The position numbers and the translations under genes are program-made. The notes below the pieces were generated by a model. The model was not told where the DNA came from. It saw only the letters and a list, made by a program, of their open reading frames with translations, and did no database searches. A stretch of 64,000 nt of DNA, taken from assembly GCA_949317995.1 (NCBI GenBank), contig OX439039.1, forward strand, positions 77,730,002-77,794,001, written 5' to 3'. This stretch comes from Acholoe squamosa (lineage: Eukaryota > Annelida > Polychaeta > Phyllodocida > Polynoidae). Below, piece after piece: positions 21,504 through 34,474 of this stretch (position 1 is its first letter; each line of letters opens with the position of its first letter).

Positions 21504-21851
21504 GGGTGTTGCTCCTATTGTAAAAAGAGCTGTGAGTATGTGCCCTCTTTTCTTTTCTGCTTTACCATTCAACTTGCACTCACCACATTAGTCTGAAAAG
21601 TCACCTGCCTTGTTTAAAATAGAGAGAGCTGCACTACCAGGTACCTACTCATGTCACACGCTCTATAGTTTATTATACTGACTGACTTCTCCAAACTAGG
21701 CACCTACTCAAATCCCCCTTTTTTAGCACCGTACTTGAATGACCACTTGGGAGCAACAAAAGGGACAAGTTATAGTGACATGAAAAGAAAGGACTGGAAA
21801 TGAGGGCATTTTTAGACAGCTCTTCCTTTTACTATAGGAGCAACACCCTCC
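21504..21851 (-). mobile_element. MITE family copy 2 (TIR GGGTGTTGCTCC)
   Basis: Reverse-orientation copy of 10373-10734 with the same ends and interior, including AACTTGCACTCACCACATTA and AGGTACCTACTCATGTCACA. It is absent from unit B, so it inserted after the duplication or was lost there. Confidence 0.75.
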
Positions 21852-24800
21852 TGCACTCTCAAACAGGCAGCAGTAACAGCCTCGGCTGAGCCCAAATCAC
21901 TTGGAATCACAAAGAGAGACATGTTTCCCCTCTCTGGATGAGAGGTTTAGATATGCTCCACCAACCTATTTTTTGTGAGCTTAGGTCTAAAATCATCCCC
22001 ATAAATATATTTTAGAGCTGACCATTATATTTCGTATATTCTGAATCAGAACAAGTTAGGTATTTCATTATTGCTTTATTGAAAGGCTCGCAATGAAGTT
22101 AAACTCTAACATACTCCAATCAGTGTATTCATCATCAAAAGTGAAATGATACCTATACCTCATAATAACAACATCCATTGTGCAGCTTGTGAGAAATTGC
22201 AGTAACAGAAACTGGTAATGTCGTTTTATATTTTTTTCTTTAGCTGAATATACTACTTTAGTCATAAAGAAATAGGATGTGGTGATTTAATTATGTATGA
22301 TTTAAACCAAATCTCTTTTTAGATTAAAAAAATAAAACAGAGAGGACATGCCCAAGTTCCATACATATTCCAAATAGGAATGCTGTGATTCAAATTACCT
22401 CTTGCAAAATACTGTACAGTGCAATTGCAATACTGGCACTTTCATCTGCCCGGGCAAACTCAAACTTCAATATAAGCCTTCTCCCTTGCCACTCCATTTC
22501 CTCTTCATTGAAAGTGAAACCAGAGTTATGTTGGCCCAATTGTTTTCTCAAAATCATGATAGTACACTGGGATACAATTACCAAAACATAATATTTGGTT
22601 AACTTGAGCCAATTTAATCTTCCTAATATCCAACTCTGCCTGGGAGATAAATGATTAAGATCTGTGAAGGTAATCTGGGGATTGTTAATTTTAGTAATGT
22701 GGTTTTAATGCCAGCCTAATCTCAAACCGTTTTATTTACTTTTTTTAATGGAAGTCTGGAAGAGAACCCTGGATCTTTTAATAATGCTGTTTCATTTAAT
22801 CTACATACCCCCATATGTATATTATAGAGTAAGCCAAATAGGAACATTTTTCAAAACTGATACACTCTTTGTATGAACAAGTTGGCATACATGTGTTATT
22901 CCTATAAATCCTGAACAGTGTCTTAATGCAATGAGGAGTTACTCATCAAGGCTTTATTCAAGGTTGATACATTCCTGGAGACTGATATTATGCAGCAATG
23001 CAGTATCAGGTCTTAATCTCACCTAAGACATGTAGCTTTCAACACTACTGGGATGATCTGCCGTAAGCTTTGAGGCATTAAGCTGTCTCCAAAGGATGCA
23101 GATTCTATAGCTGTCAGGTATGTTAGCATCTGGAGCACCCCAGGAGAGCTAGCCTCCTCACCCAGATGCTTCCTAAGTGATGTGTAAGTGAGTTAACTCC
23201 TTAAGGGCTGCAGAGTGTATATAAAAGTATTGAGGGATTTTATGCAAAAACTATAGAAAAGGGATATGTTCTGGCAGAGGTGATTTTCTGTTTTGCTTCA
23301 GTCATGAATCGTACTCACCCTATTTGGGTGATAAAGTCTCCAAGTGACACCATGATGTACCAATACAGTTCTGGTGATGTTGCCTAGAGGCAATACATCA
23401 ATAATCACGGCAGAAAAGTAATGATCAGGGATAATGATTAAGGTTCTTGGAATACGTATGTGGTGCATAATCCTCAAAGAGTTGCATGATGCCTCAAGAC
23501 TCCATGATGCATCAATGCAGTACTCATGAGTATCTACTCACCAGCACTGCATTTGTGCATCATTCCCACAGGGGTGACATGATGCATGAATCCAATGCTG
23601 GTGAATAGACTAGCCCTGGTGCTTAGACCGCCTTGTGTGTAGTGTTGCCCTTGTAAGTCGACTCACTGATCCATATATCATGGGGAGTATTGGGAATTAT
23701 GCTGCCATGGAAGGGTTTAAGGTCTAAATGATGTCGAAGTGAGGTAAGTGCCTGCTGGTTGCACGTGTACACAGGTTCCCAGAAATAGCAAAAGTGTGGC
23801 AGGGTCCCCGGCACAGAGACCTCACCATGGCAGCTTGACACTTAGTCCTCACCAGTTACTCAGCATGCTGTCTCTACACATACATCCCCCACATTGGTCT
23901 TTAGGCCTTTAACACCTTAAGGGCTACTAATGCATTAATAATGCACCCATAAGATATACTATTTAATCGATGCATCATGAATAAACCATCTGACACCATC
24001 AACTCGCACAAGTGTTCCTTTGCATTTATTTCATGGTTACAACATTGAATTACATCACCAAGGCGTAAGGCATACAGCTAGTTTACAACACTATTTTGAA
24101 GCTATGACATCACCAAAAGATCACAACACTACGGTGTGTAATTTGCACCTCACACATTAAACGCCCCCATATAGTGCAGCGCTGTAACGCTATAAGCCTA
24201 TAGAACATCAGTATTTCAACATATTTACCATGAAATACATTCCCCTCTCTAAGGATATGTGTAAGTTTCCCCATGCCCCATGTATCTACATACCCACAGT
24301 CTCCCATCACTTCTCATAAGTCAATAAGTGTAGGACTAGTTGTTTTATCTTGTTCAACTGCCAAGGGGTATCCCGACTTCTGATTCTATGAGGCGCAGCA
24401 GAAGGCTTGTCCTGTATAAGCTGTGCCTTATACACAAGGAGTTACAATAGGTTAAGTGTTAACAAGTGTGTCCTGGAAGCGAGTTTGGTGAATATTCTTG
24501 ATTTAAGTTGAAGTGAGTGAAATGAGTATTGTAAAGACAGACTTTGTAGGGAGTATTCTACGTCATGCATGTTTAGTCTCAAAGGAAGGGTATATGTTTG
24601 TGAAAATTACAATTTTCGCTCTCTTCGTGACTTCTCACTCTGTTTGACAATGTGAATAACCGTCCAGAAATTTTGCACTCTTCACCAAAGCAATACCTTT
24701 TTTTGATCAAACATTGGCCAGATTCATGAACATTGAGCACTAATAGATGAGTTTGCAGCCCCTTCAGAGTTGCACAGCTGATTGTCTGCAGGATCTGTGT

Positions 24801-26305
24801 TTCTAAATTAAACTAATCAGTGAAGTTGTTGATAATCAGTCCAGTAGGTACTGCTACTCACGTGACCAGAATTGCCACATCTGGTATAATCACGTGATCT
24901 GGTGTGTGGATGTGGGAAAGTAAACACATGTAGATGTTGTGTACTGCTCTTCCTCCTAAGTCTTATTTCACTATCATTGTCAACTAAATAGGGCTTGAGG
25001 ACAGCATACTGGTTACAATCTTTATTGTTTTTAGGAATACATAATTTAAATAAAAAGAGAGAAAATAGGTGTGATGGTATTTACAGACCTATAAATTTAC
25101 AGTGATATAAAAAACAGTCATCAACACTTATTTTTATTGCAGAATGTTTTTTAGCCTAATTAATCGCAATGTCATAAAGCACATGCTATATTCAGGGAGA
25201 CATTGTTTTCATATTTGTCAGTTTTCTGAGCCGGGTAAGCTGAAACACCCCTTTCCTCAAATGTAGCATAGGGGCAAACCAAGGGCCTATTTTCCATTGA
25301 TTCATGTCAGTATTGCACCAGTCTAAATGTGTGGAAAATTCAAAACCATTTTGGTGGCCACAAAGACTGAAAACTAGTGAATACTGTGCTCAGAGTAATT
25401 GAGGGACCTTCTTATTCCTTCTGAAGGCTACTCCAAACAAGATCACTTTAAAGAATATTGTAATCTATGAGGGATTTTGAAAGTGGTTCAGTCATGCCAC
25501 CTGTCGTCAGCATATAAACCTCTTTATACAACAACTGTTTTAGGCCTTATATTTAGGCCTGATATTTTCCTAATTCCCCTGGATCTCTATCCTTCCCCCC
25601 CCCCATGGAAATGTGATCTATGCCACGCATGCCCTGAATGACACATGCAAAGTATCACCAAACATGGAAGCCTTCATGTAAGAGAATGCTATTTATAGGC
25701 ACAGCACTTCCCTATAAGTGTTAAGGAAAGTATTTTTAAGTAAAAGATTCATGTAGGAGTGATATGTGGCCATTTAAAAGTGTATAGAAGTGTACATCAT
25801 ATCATAAAACAAGTGTTTAAAAACATGATCCTCTGTCTAAATTATCCTGCTCTGTACAACCAACCATACAAACCTCACAGAAGAATAACCAATAGATTTC
25901 AATAGATTCTTGTGAAATACTCAATATTTTGACATTAGGATTGGTCCTATGTCCTTACACTCTTACAATGAAACATTCATCATATCTTTCATTTGGTTCT
26001 GAAACAGGGCCCAGGGTGGTTATATATATTAGGTGTTTCTATAAAGGACATGAGTATATTCTACAATATTTAGCTAGTATGACTGGCTCATACAGAACTT
26101 CAAAACAGTAACAATTGTGTTTTAAAAGCCAATTAATATCTACAACTATTTGAATCTTTGGCTTGTGCAACACTCCCATGGTATTGGTGAATCAGGGGGA
26201 CATAGATTCTGTAAGAAATATGTCCATATATATGATACATGTAGTCATTAAAGGATTAGTGTTATTATTTGTGGATCAGAAATCCACCCAGTTTATGTGG
26301 GAGGA
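21852..26305. other. Unit A duplicated DNA, no gene seen
   Basis: Much of this interval is recognisable in unit B. Only short open frames without domains; none is preserved as a frame in both units. Confidence 0.5.
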
Positions 26306-26902
26306 GTGTTAACTCTGTTTTTTTTTGTTTGAATTTACTTTATTATCTCAAAATACCTATACATCAGTGAATCTTATTGTTGTTGATACATCAATGACTG
26401 AAATTATACATACATGTTCTGTTTTACTGGTAAAATACATATTTGTTTCATAGGCATACAGTACATTGGGGGTACATAGTATGCTTATATATAGAGGTCT
26501 CCGGAAAAGAACATAGCATCTGTCAACGAAAGTAAACAGTGTAACGATAATCAACAAAGTAAATATATAAGAAAGAAATGTCAAATATTAAATCGAGATA
26601 ATAATGAAGGAAGAGAACCTCATCCCCACAGATTTCTGTGTAAGGGTTGATTCTTCTGGTTCTACCTTTCTTCTGTTCTTAGTAAGCAAGACAGTTGACA
26701 CATAGAAATAAATTGTTATGAAAATATGATGATAAGAGAGCATGTTACCTAGGCAGTTCATGTGTTACATGATACCGGTAATTAAATATATTCAGATGGA
26801 AAATTATAAATTATAATAATATCATGTTCACAAACAATATTGCATTGCAACTAAATATTAAGCTATAGAGAAAGAAAAGAATTTTCTATATATAGTCGTG
26901 CG

Positions 26903-27748
26903 CTATGGACTGGCATAGGGGAAGAGATATGCCAAGTAGCTTTTGGATTCAGTTTTAAACTGTTCCAGGCTAGGGGCATTTCTCCTACCCGGTGTCAGTG
27001 CATTCCAGCTAATAGCACCCAGATATTCTACACTCCTTGCATACATTAAACAATTAGGAGTTAGTACATTCAATGTAGGAGCATCATGTAATCTGGTTCT
27101 AATTGGTCTATTGTCTAGAAAATCTTGATTTCGAGACCTAACATACATATAGTTTAAAAGGTGCACATATCGTCTATCACATAGAAAATTGATATTATTC
27201 ATATTGTGGATACGGTTTGTACTAGTTAATTGTGGCACCTGGAGACGGATTTTAATACATCTATTTTGGTAGTACTGTAGTGGGTCCAGGTATTTGTCAT
27301 AAGTACTCATAAAGCATATATCGGCGTATTCCACATACGGTAAGATAGTGGTTTTGTCGATCCTTATTGCAAGTATTACATCTAGGTATTTGCGTAGTAA
27401 ACACAATTTATACATTTTATAAGCAATTGCTTTAGTTTGGATTGTTAGATGTAAGTTATAATGTACCAGTGGGTCCAGTAGTACACCAAGGTATTTGTAG
27501 CTAGATACAACTTGAAGTAGTGATCATTTAACATAATATCTGCTGAAAGGGTGTTCAATTTCCTTGAACTTGATGAAAATATCATTATTTTCATTTTTGC
27601 CACATTAATAGAAAGTTTATTTTGAACACACCAGGTATGGTAGATTTTAAGGTCATCTTGTAGCTCACATTTAGCTATATTAAAATTGTGCAGAGTAGAT
27701 CACAGTATTGTCTGCATAGAGTTTGATTTTGCACTTTTTTATACAGTT
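26903..27748 (-). pseudogene. LINE reverse transcriptase, YADD box and C-terminal part
   Basis: Reads KIKLYADNTVIYSAQF near the right side, with the catalytic Asp followed by Asn where a second Asp is usual. Then, after frame changes, a C-terminal region TTILPYVEYADICF, QYYQNRCIKIRL and SVEYLGAISWNALT. This is the thumb and tail of a CR1/jockey-like non-LTR reverse transcriptase. It runs to a stop at 26903; about 580 bases of 3' UTR lead to the poly-A. The ADN in place of ADD would inactivate it. Confidence 0.72.
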
Positions 27749-27765
27749 TATTACATCATTTATAT

Positions 27766-28369
27766 TTTGTATGGGGTAGTTGTGAACTCGATCACAGTTA
27801 CCGCTGGAATGACACCAATTTTGAAAAAGTGCCCTTTTAGAGTGCTTGACATGTGACCAGTATTGACCAATCACAGCACACATGAGTGTTGTGATCTTTG
27901 GTTGGAGGATTGGTTGCTATGGCAGCTTAAACCGGTACCTCTGATTGGTTCCTTATCTCTGGGGATTAACTTGAGGAACTGGGTGGTTTCACCTAAGGGG
28001 ATCTTCAGACTGCTTTGAAATAAAATTATTAATTCATGTTTAGGCTGGCCTAAAATTTCAGAAATAACCTGGCGGTACTTATATCAAAGTGATGGAAGAA
28101 AAAAATCAGATTGCTTCAGAATATATGGTTTTTTGGGTGCAATAAAAATTCAAAATATTGCCAAAAATAGGGAACTGATCTGTGTCAGTGCTATTGGATG
28201 GTAATATTTATTAGTAAATTGGGGGCAGGTCCCAATTTAATAATTTTCACCCAATGGGATTGGCAAATTATTTTCTGTCTTGTCTGTGAAAAATTCAAAA
28301 GTGTGAATTTTATTGGTATGTCAAGTGGAAAATTTTCAAGTTGAAATATTCCAATCTATAAGGAATTTA
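27766..28369. mobile_element. 604-bp insertion in the LINE with 17-bp target duplication
   Basis: TATTACATCATTTATAT (27749-27765) and TATTACATGATTTATAT (28370-28386) differ at one base and flank this stretch, splitting the LINE frame at LLYIN/DVI. A long target duplication suggests retroposition. There is no gene, clear poly-A or A/B box. It has CCAATCA and GTTGCTATGG words near 27870-27920. Confidence 0.68.
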
Positions 28370-28710
28370 TATTACATGATTTATATATAATAAAAAAAGT
28401 AGCGGGCCTAAAATAGAGCCCTGTGGTACCCCACAGACCAGCCTCTCATTCTCAGACTGTATACCATTCGCTAAGGTAGTCTGGTATCTATTATTAAGGT
28501 AGTTTTCAAACCAATGGTAGTTATCTGATCTTATACCATAATGGTTCAGTTTAATGAGAAGGATAGAGTGGTCGACAGTGTAAAAAGCCTTGCACAAATC
28601 TATAAAAGCTGCTACGGTGGATTTACCCACATTTATTTCTTTTAATATCATCAGTGAGCCTTGCCAGGGTATCAGTTGTACTATGACCAGGTCTAAAACC
28701 ATTCGCATCC
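28370..28710 (-). pseudogene. LINE reverse transcriptase, central part
   Basis: Contains NGFRPGHSTTDTLARL (one frame), then FIDLCKAFYTVDH in another, and VPQGSILGPLLFLLYIN, the usual order of LINE reverse-transcriptase motifs. A frameshift lies near 28640. This is the start of the minus-strand half of the inverted LINE. Confidence 0.75.
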
Positions 28711-29650
28711 AACACACCAACGAGAAACCTTTACCCACAGCTGAAGAAATCAGGCTAAAAAATGCAGCAGCCCAAGGAGACTAACTATGGAAACGACTGA
28801 CCCTGTTAATATTTAATAATTGAATTCTATCTATATATTTTTGTAAAATTATCACATGATGTGACACTCACATTTCCAATCAATTATTGTATTATTTAAT
28901 ACCATTTACTTTTACTTTTATCACCGGATTGTCTAAGTACCAATGTATCCTGTATCTGAAAGGTTTTCTCACCTGGACGTTATATCTAAATCTAACAATG
29001 TATTCCAGTATTGGGGGCCGCATAAAGGCCTATGTCCCTAATTTGGTATTAAACTTGATAACTCATATGTGACCAATCCTAACAAAATGGTTCGGAAGTC
29101 GCACATACAAAATGTTTAGTTATTGGCATATTTATTTACAGCCCATCAAGGGCTTTCATTTGGTATAAAACAATTGCATATTTAAACCAGGTGGTCCTCT
29201 CCAGATCTTCTGCCGGTAAATTTAGTCGGATCAAATGAAAATTGATTAAACTGATTATAATTGACATATTAAACATATAATGATCTATGAGTCCTATATA
29301 ATTCCTAGGTAATTCTATGTATTCATAAAAGTCTTTTGGGCATTTGGGGCTTAAATTCAGTTTAGTAAGCAAGGATTCTGAAAGATATCTACCCATATAT
29401 TAAAAAAACTGCTAAAATATCAATTTTGAAAAATCGGCCGAAAAATCTAGTATTTTTGACACTATACCACTTGAAAAGGCCATATCTAGGCTTCTCAATG
29501 TGCGACTTCAGAACCACTTTGTTAGGATGGGTCACATATATTGATAATGGGGGGTATAGGAAAACTATGCCCAACAAAATTTGTTGTATACATTTTCTTT
29601 GTTTGTTCACACGCATATTGTAATAATACGAATGGAACCTAAGAAAGGTT
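28711..29650 (+). other. Junction region and probable 5' part of the inverted LINE half
   Basis: Where the two LINE halves meet. Short frames only (for example LPTAEEIRLKNAAAQGD near 28735-28785). Includes the MITE at 29069-29535. Confidence 0.4.
29069..29535. mobile_element. MITE, TIR GTGACC, target ATAT (467 bp)
   Basis: GTGACCAATCCTAACAAA at the left and its inverse at the right extend over about 38 bp, flanked by ATAT on both sides (29065-29068 and 29536-29539). Same ends and same 4-bp target size as the element at 30002. Confidence 0.75.
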
Positions 29651-31937
29651 ATGCAATACAATAACATGATTAGTTTAAAAAGCACCAGAGGTCTGCGCTT
29701 TATGCATCTTAATGCTCGAAGTCTTAAAGCAAATTATGCTTCAATATGTGCTGAAATATACCCAGCCAATTTAGCAATTCTTTCATTCTCTGAGACTTGG
29801 CTGAAAAATGAAGATGATGAAATTTACTATCAATTATTACGGTTACACTCATTATAGATTAGATAGACAAGTACTTGATGTTGAAGGTAACATAAAAATT
29901 GGTGGTGGGGTGTGTATCTTTGTAAAACATGGTCTGCCTCATGACTATGATCTGTATTCGCTCCTCAACAGATCTGACAAAGATATTGAAATACAGAATG
30001 TGTGACCAGTCAAGCCAAAACACCCCTCTGCAGGGAAATTCATTATCAAAGTTCACCTCAAGATCTTTAAAATGAGACATCATTGGGTTGAATATTCCTA
30101 GTAGTTATGTCAGAACCCCTCCTTGAACATAGGTCATTATTCATATTTGAAATTGATGATTAAGCTCTAAATACATTAGAAAACATAATAATGTCTAAAA
30201 ACACAATAAATCAGCCTTTTTCATGAAAAATTCATAATAATATGGTGCTTTTTATCACAGATTTTGATCCAGAAGGAATTTTCCATTTCTGTTTTCAGTT
30301 TTGGGTTTCTGGTGAGTATCCCCAAAAACTGGCATAAAAATCTGCAAATTTTGATTATTGAAATGGTTGCCATGGCAACCAGCCATATAGGTTGATTTCT
30401 CACGAAAAATGTTCATTTTAACATCCAAATATGGGCCATTTCCACCAAAAATGGTGCATTTTAAATGAAACCATTGAATTCTGCATCAAAAACTACCTTA
30501 ATGTTTTTTATAACAATTTTAGAGTACTTTTACTCTCCAATGTCCCCTGGTGGCCAAATGGAGAATTAAAAATCCCCTGTGGAGGGGTGTTGACCCTTGA
30601 TGGGTCACATGTATTAATTACTAAGGATCATATGAATCCTATAATATTACTAAATGTATATAGACCCTCGGAGGGAGACAAGAAAGAATTTGTTAATATT
30701 TTTGAAGGAACTATTGCAAACATTGAAAATAGGAATAAGTTTGAAATTGTTGCGGTGGAAGACTTCAACTTTAATGTGGTTGAAGATAATGATGTCATAA
30801 ATAATCTCTTGAATCGTATGAAGACCTATGGTTTAAAACAGGTGATACAGGATTGTACACGTAAAAATGCCATTCTTGATTTAATTTTCACCAACATCAG
30901 ACCTAACTTTATTAAATCAGGGGTAGCCAATAATTTTATTATTGACCATCTACCTATATATCTGATCAGAAGAAGATGGAAAATTATAGATGAAAAAGTA
31001 TACATTACTGGTCGCTCGTATTCACATCTCACTGATGATGTCCTACTTAATGAATTTGACAATTATAATTGGAATATTTTTAATAACACAAATGATGTAC
31101 ACTGTGCTTGGTTCCATTATGAAAAGGCAATACGTGATATTCTTGTCCAGTCCATAAGTTCTTAGTATCCAAACATAGGGATCCATGGATGACCCAAACT
31201 GTTTTCGAAATAATTAGAGAAAAAAATACTAAATTATGAAAAGCTAGACGTACAGGTAGAGACAATGATTGGATAATCTCATCAAATGCTCCATATAAAG
31301 CAAATAAAATAATAGACAAGGCCCGTAAAAACTTTTTCAAAGAGCAAATGGAAACATACAAAAATGATCATAGAAAATTTTGGCGAGTCATAAACAACTT
31401 ACTACCGGGTCAACCTAACCGCCCGAAATATATCTGCCTAAACGACCATGATAACAATAACACTCCTGTCCCAACTGATAAAATTCCTGATTTTATCAAC
31501 CAATACTTTGTTAATATAGGCCCCACCCTTGCTAAAGACCTGAATATTCCTTGGAAACCATATGATGAGTGTATAGTAGATAAAATTGAACCATTCAGCC
31601 CAAATCTCCAAGAAGTCACAAAGCTTATAAATGACATTCAGGTATTTAAGTCTTCCGCTATCAACAATATATCTACAACTATTCTAAAAAAAGGTTTTTA
31701 AACATGATCCTCGTAAATTGGTGAAATTATTTAACTTGTCTTTTCAAACCAATACGGTACCGGACTCATGGGAAGTATCTAGAGTCACTCCCATCCTGAA
31801 AACTGGTAATTTGAAATTAGTAAACAACTATAGGCCCGTTTCTTTATTACCTTTGCCCTGTAAACTAATTGAAAAAATTGTTCACAACAGAGTCTATGGT
31901 TTCTTACTGAAAGAAAATATCTTGACTACCCACCAGG
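29651..31937 (+). pseudogene. LINE endonuclease and start of reverse transcriptase
   Basis: The endonuclease begins FMHLNARSLKANYASICAEI and reaches FSETWLK, then GGGVCIFVKH. After the inserted MITE (30002-30608) it resumes with LLNVYRPSEGDK, EDFNFNV (family usually GDFN), NAILDLIFTN and DHLPIYL. A linker follows (FWRVINNLLPGQP), then reverse-transcriptase motifs VPDSWEVSRVTPILKTGN, NYRPVSLLPL and ENILTTHQG. An APE-type endonuclease nicks target DNA for target-primed reverse transcription. Several frameshifts and stops, and Glu for Gly at the EDFN site, mark a dead copy. Confidence 0.76.
30002..30608. mobile_element. MITE, TIR GTGACC, target ATGT (607 bp)
   Basis: GTGACC and GGTCAC ends with about 33 bp of imperfect inverted repeat (AACACCCCTC and GAGGGGTG inside). 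ATGT flanks both sides (29998-30001 and 30609-30612). Removing it restores the LINE endonuclease frame across IEIQN-V-LITK, so the boundaries are exact. It contains GTTGCCATGGCAAC near 30366. Confidence 0.8.
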
Positions 31938-33640
31938 GTGTTAGGGCTGTATGAGACTCATCGGTCATTCATCCTTTGACATCATGATTCACCAATGCAG
32001 CACCAGTATGCAACTCATCTGTGTATTGACCAAACTAGATAATCGACCACAGGGACCAGGTTCTCATGAACAGCCTCAAGATGTCACATCCATTTATATA
32101 CAGTCACGTCTGCCCACATACCTGCCTCCCCTACCTTCATCATCTTTCTCTGTCTCTACTATTTGTGGATGTCAACTGAGACTGACTCCTCCACCTACTG
32201 AAGCAATATAAGACAAAGTAATGTTAAGACTGCATGGTGTCATTTTCACAGTATGAATAACCTCATATTGTGGACGAAATTTCAGACACTTTTCTCTATC
32301 TTAATAACCCAGCCTTTTTTTAAAATGTTATACAGGCCCATTTCTTAAAAGAGTTGACTTTAGAACAATGAATCAGGATGTAATCCCCAATCATGCATTA
32401 TCAAGTGCCTTTAGCAACAGAGAAGCTCTTCAACTCTTTTTACTGGCACATATGGCTTTTGTTTTGCATGATGTAGCTACATTCATGCATCATGCTGACT
32501 GTACAGGGACTATTTATTTGCTGAGGCTCCAATACATTATCTGTAGTATTATATCTGAAGAGCAAATGATGATTCTTGGTGTAGGCGGGGCATAATAAAG
32601 GTATGGGTGGGGAATAGAACTAAGGGTCATAATTATAGTAATTGTATATTTAATTATTGAAGTGTGTTTGACCATGCATTGTTGCAGAAACAGTTGTGCT
32701 CTTTAAAGAAAAACTTTTACCTCTTTATAACTCTGCATCCTTTAACATATCACATCTTATTTTATGATCCATATAGCTACACATGATATTATATTCCATA
32801 AAGCTGTACTTCAAAAAGGACAAGCAAAATAATGATATTTTAATGGACATGCCTTTGCAATTGAACTGTTTCTGGATGTCAGCCATCTTGAATATTTTCT
32901 CTCCTTTGCCCTCAGGATGGACATAAACAGGACTGCAGAGAAACACCTGCATTGTATTGGTATTTCATTAGTGTGCTGTTATGATTGATGTGGCCTTATA
33001 TATTATGAACAGGGTACAGGGAACTACAGTACAGGCTAGGAAGTATGCCTAGCCTGAATTTACAGGTCATCTCCAGCTTGTTGTTCAATACTAGCCTGTT
33101 AGAGTGTTATACAATCACTGTACCTTTTAGTCAATGCTATTTTTCCGGTAAACATCTTTAAATCTGAAGTTTAAATCTGTATAGAGACACAAATGATACA
33201 CTATTGGACAGGGCATCCTGGAATTACAGGCTGGCTATTCCAGTTGGATGACAGCAGGCAGGATAACCAGGCTGCCTAGGAATACAAGCCAACCTGTTAT
33301 AGCAGCCTGGATGGCCTGAATAATCAGGCTGTCTGCATATAGAGACCGTGCAGACTGTACCTGTCCTCCACCGGATAAATATTGGTGCACAGTGTATCGC
33401 TGGTGAGACTTATACAGCTGAAGTCTCAGAAACTTAAGAATCAGCCTCCAGAGCGCCTGTGTCAGGAAACCATGCAGACAGGAATTTGAAATAAAGGAAG
33501 GCCCTTCAGATACATTGAGGCTGCACGGTCTGTCATTTTAACAGATCTATTGTTATTAGCTTGGGGCCATACAAAACAGGTTCTCATGTAACTTATTGAA
33601 CTGGAGAAATGAGACAGCCTGGCCGTATCACCAACTCATA

Positions 33641-33648
33641 TATGTATG

Positions 33649-33698
<50 letters not shown>

Positions 33699-33705
33699 GT
33701 TATAT
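33641..33705. repeat. (TA)n microsatellite
   Basis: TATG then a long TA run. The isoleucine-tyrosine frame across it is an artefact. Confidence 0.9.
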
Positions 33706-34212
33706 GTATATACTCAGCCCCCACCCCAACTAACTTACAAACACTTTCATCTCATATATTACCCCTGTATGGACCAGTCCTTTTTTCCTGTACTTCAGAG
33801 TTCATTTGCATTGTCAGCACCCAGTACAGTGCAACAGCGAAAATTTAGGGGTGCTACCCTCCTTTTGAGCTGTGCCTCCTCAATTTCCAAATCCTGAACC
33901 TGCCACTTTGGTGAAAACTAGAGGAGAGAGGCTTTGGTCCTTTTATCATACCATCATAGCTGGGGGGATCATGGCTCATTTTATCACATCTTTTATGATC
34001 GTGAATTGTTCTAGCAACAAATACAATTTGGAATTTGAAACTCATTGAGCATTTCTTGGGAGGGATAAAAAAAAATGCTCTTTAAAAAAAGCCTCCCATC
34101 TGCCTTCTAGAACTAAGTGATGCATCATTTTAAAGAAAGCATCTCAATTCATGATCCCTACAGCTACATATAATGTTATACTATGTAAAGCTTTTCTTCT
34201 CTGCTTCTGCAG

Positions 34213-34362
34213 GAATAACAAAACCATCAATATCTTAATGAACATGCCTATGAAGCGTTATTCAAAACTCTTTTTCTGGATGCTAACCATCTTTCTGGTT
34301 CAGATTTATTTGTCATTAGGAAGAATGAATGGAATACTGGTTAGTAGGACAGCACCACATGG
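34213..34362 (+). CDS. Candidate exon: N-terminal type II membrane anchor
   Basis: A pyrimidine-rich CTGCTTCTGCAG acceptor precedes 34213 and a GTAAAT donor follows 34362. From the first ATG (34238) it reads MNMPMKRYSKLFFWMLTIFL and on through VQIYLSLGRMNG: a short basic cytoplasmic end, one hydrophobic span, then a polar stretch. This layout is typical of Golgi type II enzymes such as glycosyl- or sulfotransferases, but no catalytic exon is visible, so the product is unknown. The unit B counterpart (61791-61942) has a stop in the hydrophobic span and a GC donor. It could also be chance; the splice signals and membrane profile are the only support. Confidence 0.3.
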
Positions 34363-34474
34363 GTAAATCATATCAACCACAAGGTAGCCAGTCCAGGTGT
34401 CAGCCCCCAAGGAGTGCACTAACTGTTTAACATCAGTGTCATGATCCATGAATTCAGTATAGAATACTGCATAA

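Larger units (their letters stand above)
26306..31949. mobile_element. LINE with 5' inversion (twin-primed), flanked by target duplications
   Basis: Target copies GTGTTAACTCTG (26306-26317) and GTGTTAGGGCTG (31938-31949) flank the unit. Unit B has the uninterrupted site near 58215. The 3' half lies on the minus strand and begins at the left with the inverted poly-A (T run at 26318). The 5' half lies on the plus strand and ends at 31937. The plus half stops at ILTTHQG and the minus half starts at NGFRPGHSTTDTLARL, neighbouring points in a LINE reverse transcriptase. This head-to-head split at one break point is the signature of twin priming. Three later insertions interrupt it (27766, 29069, 30002). 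Confidence 0.78.
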
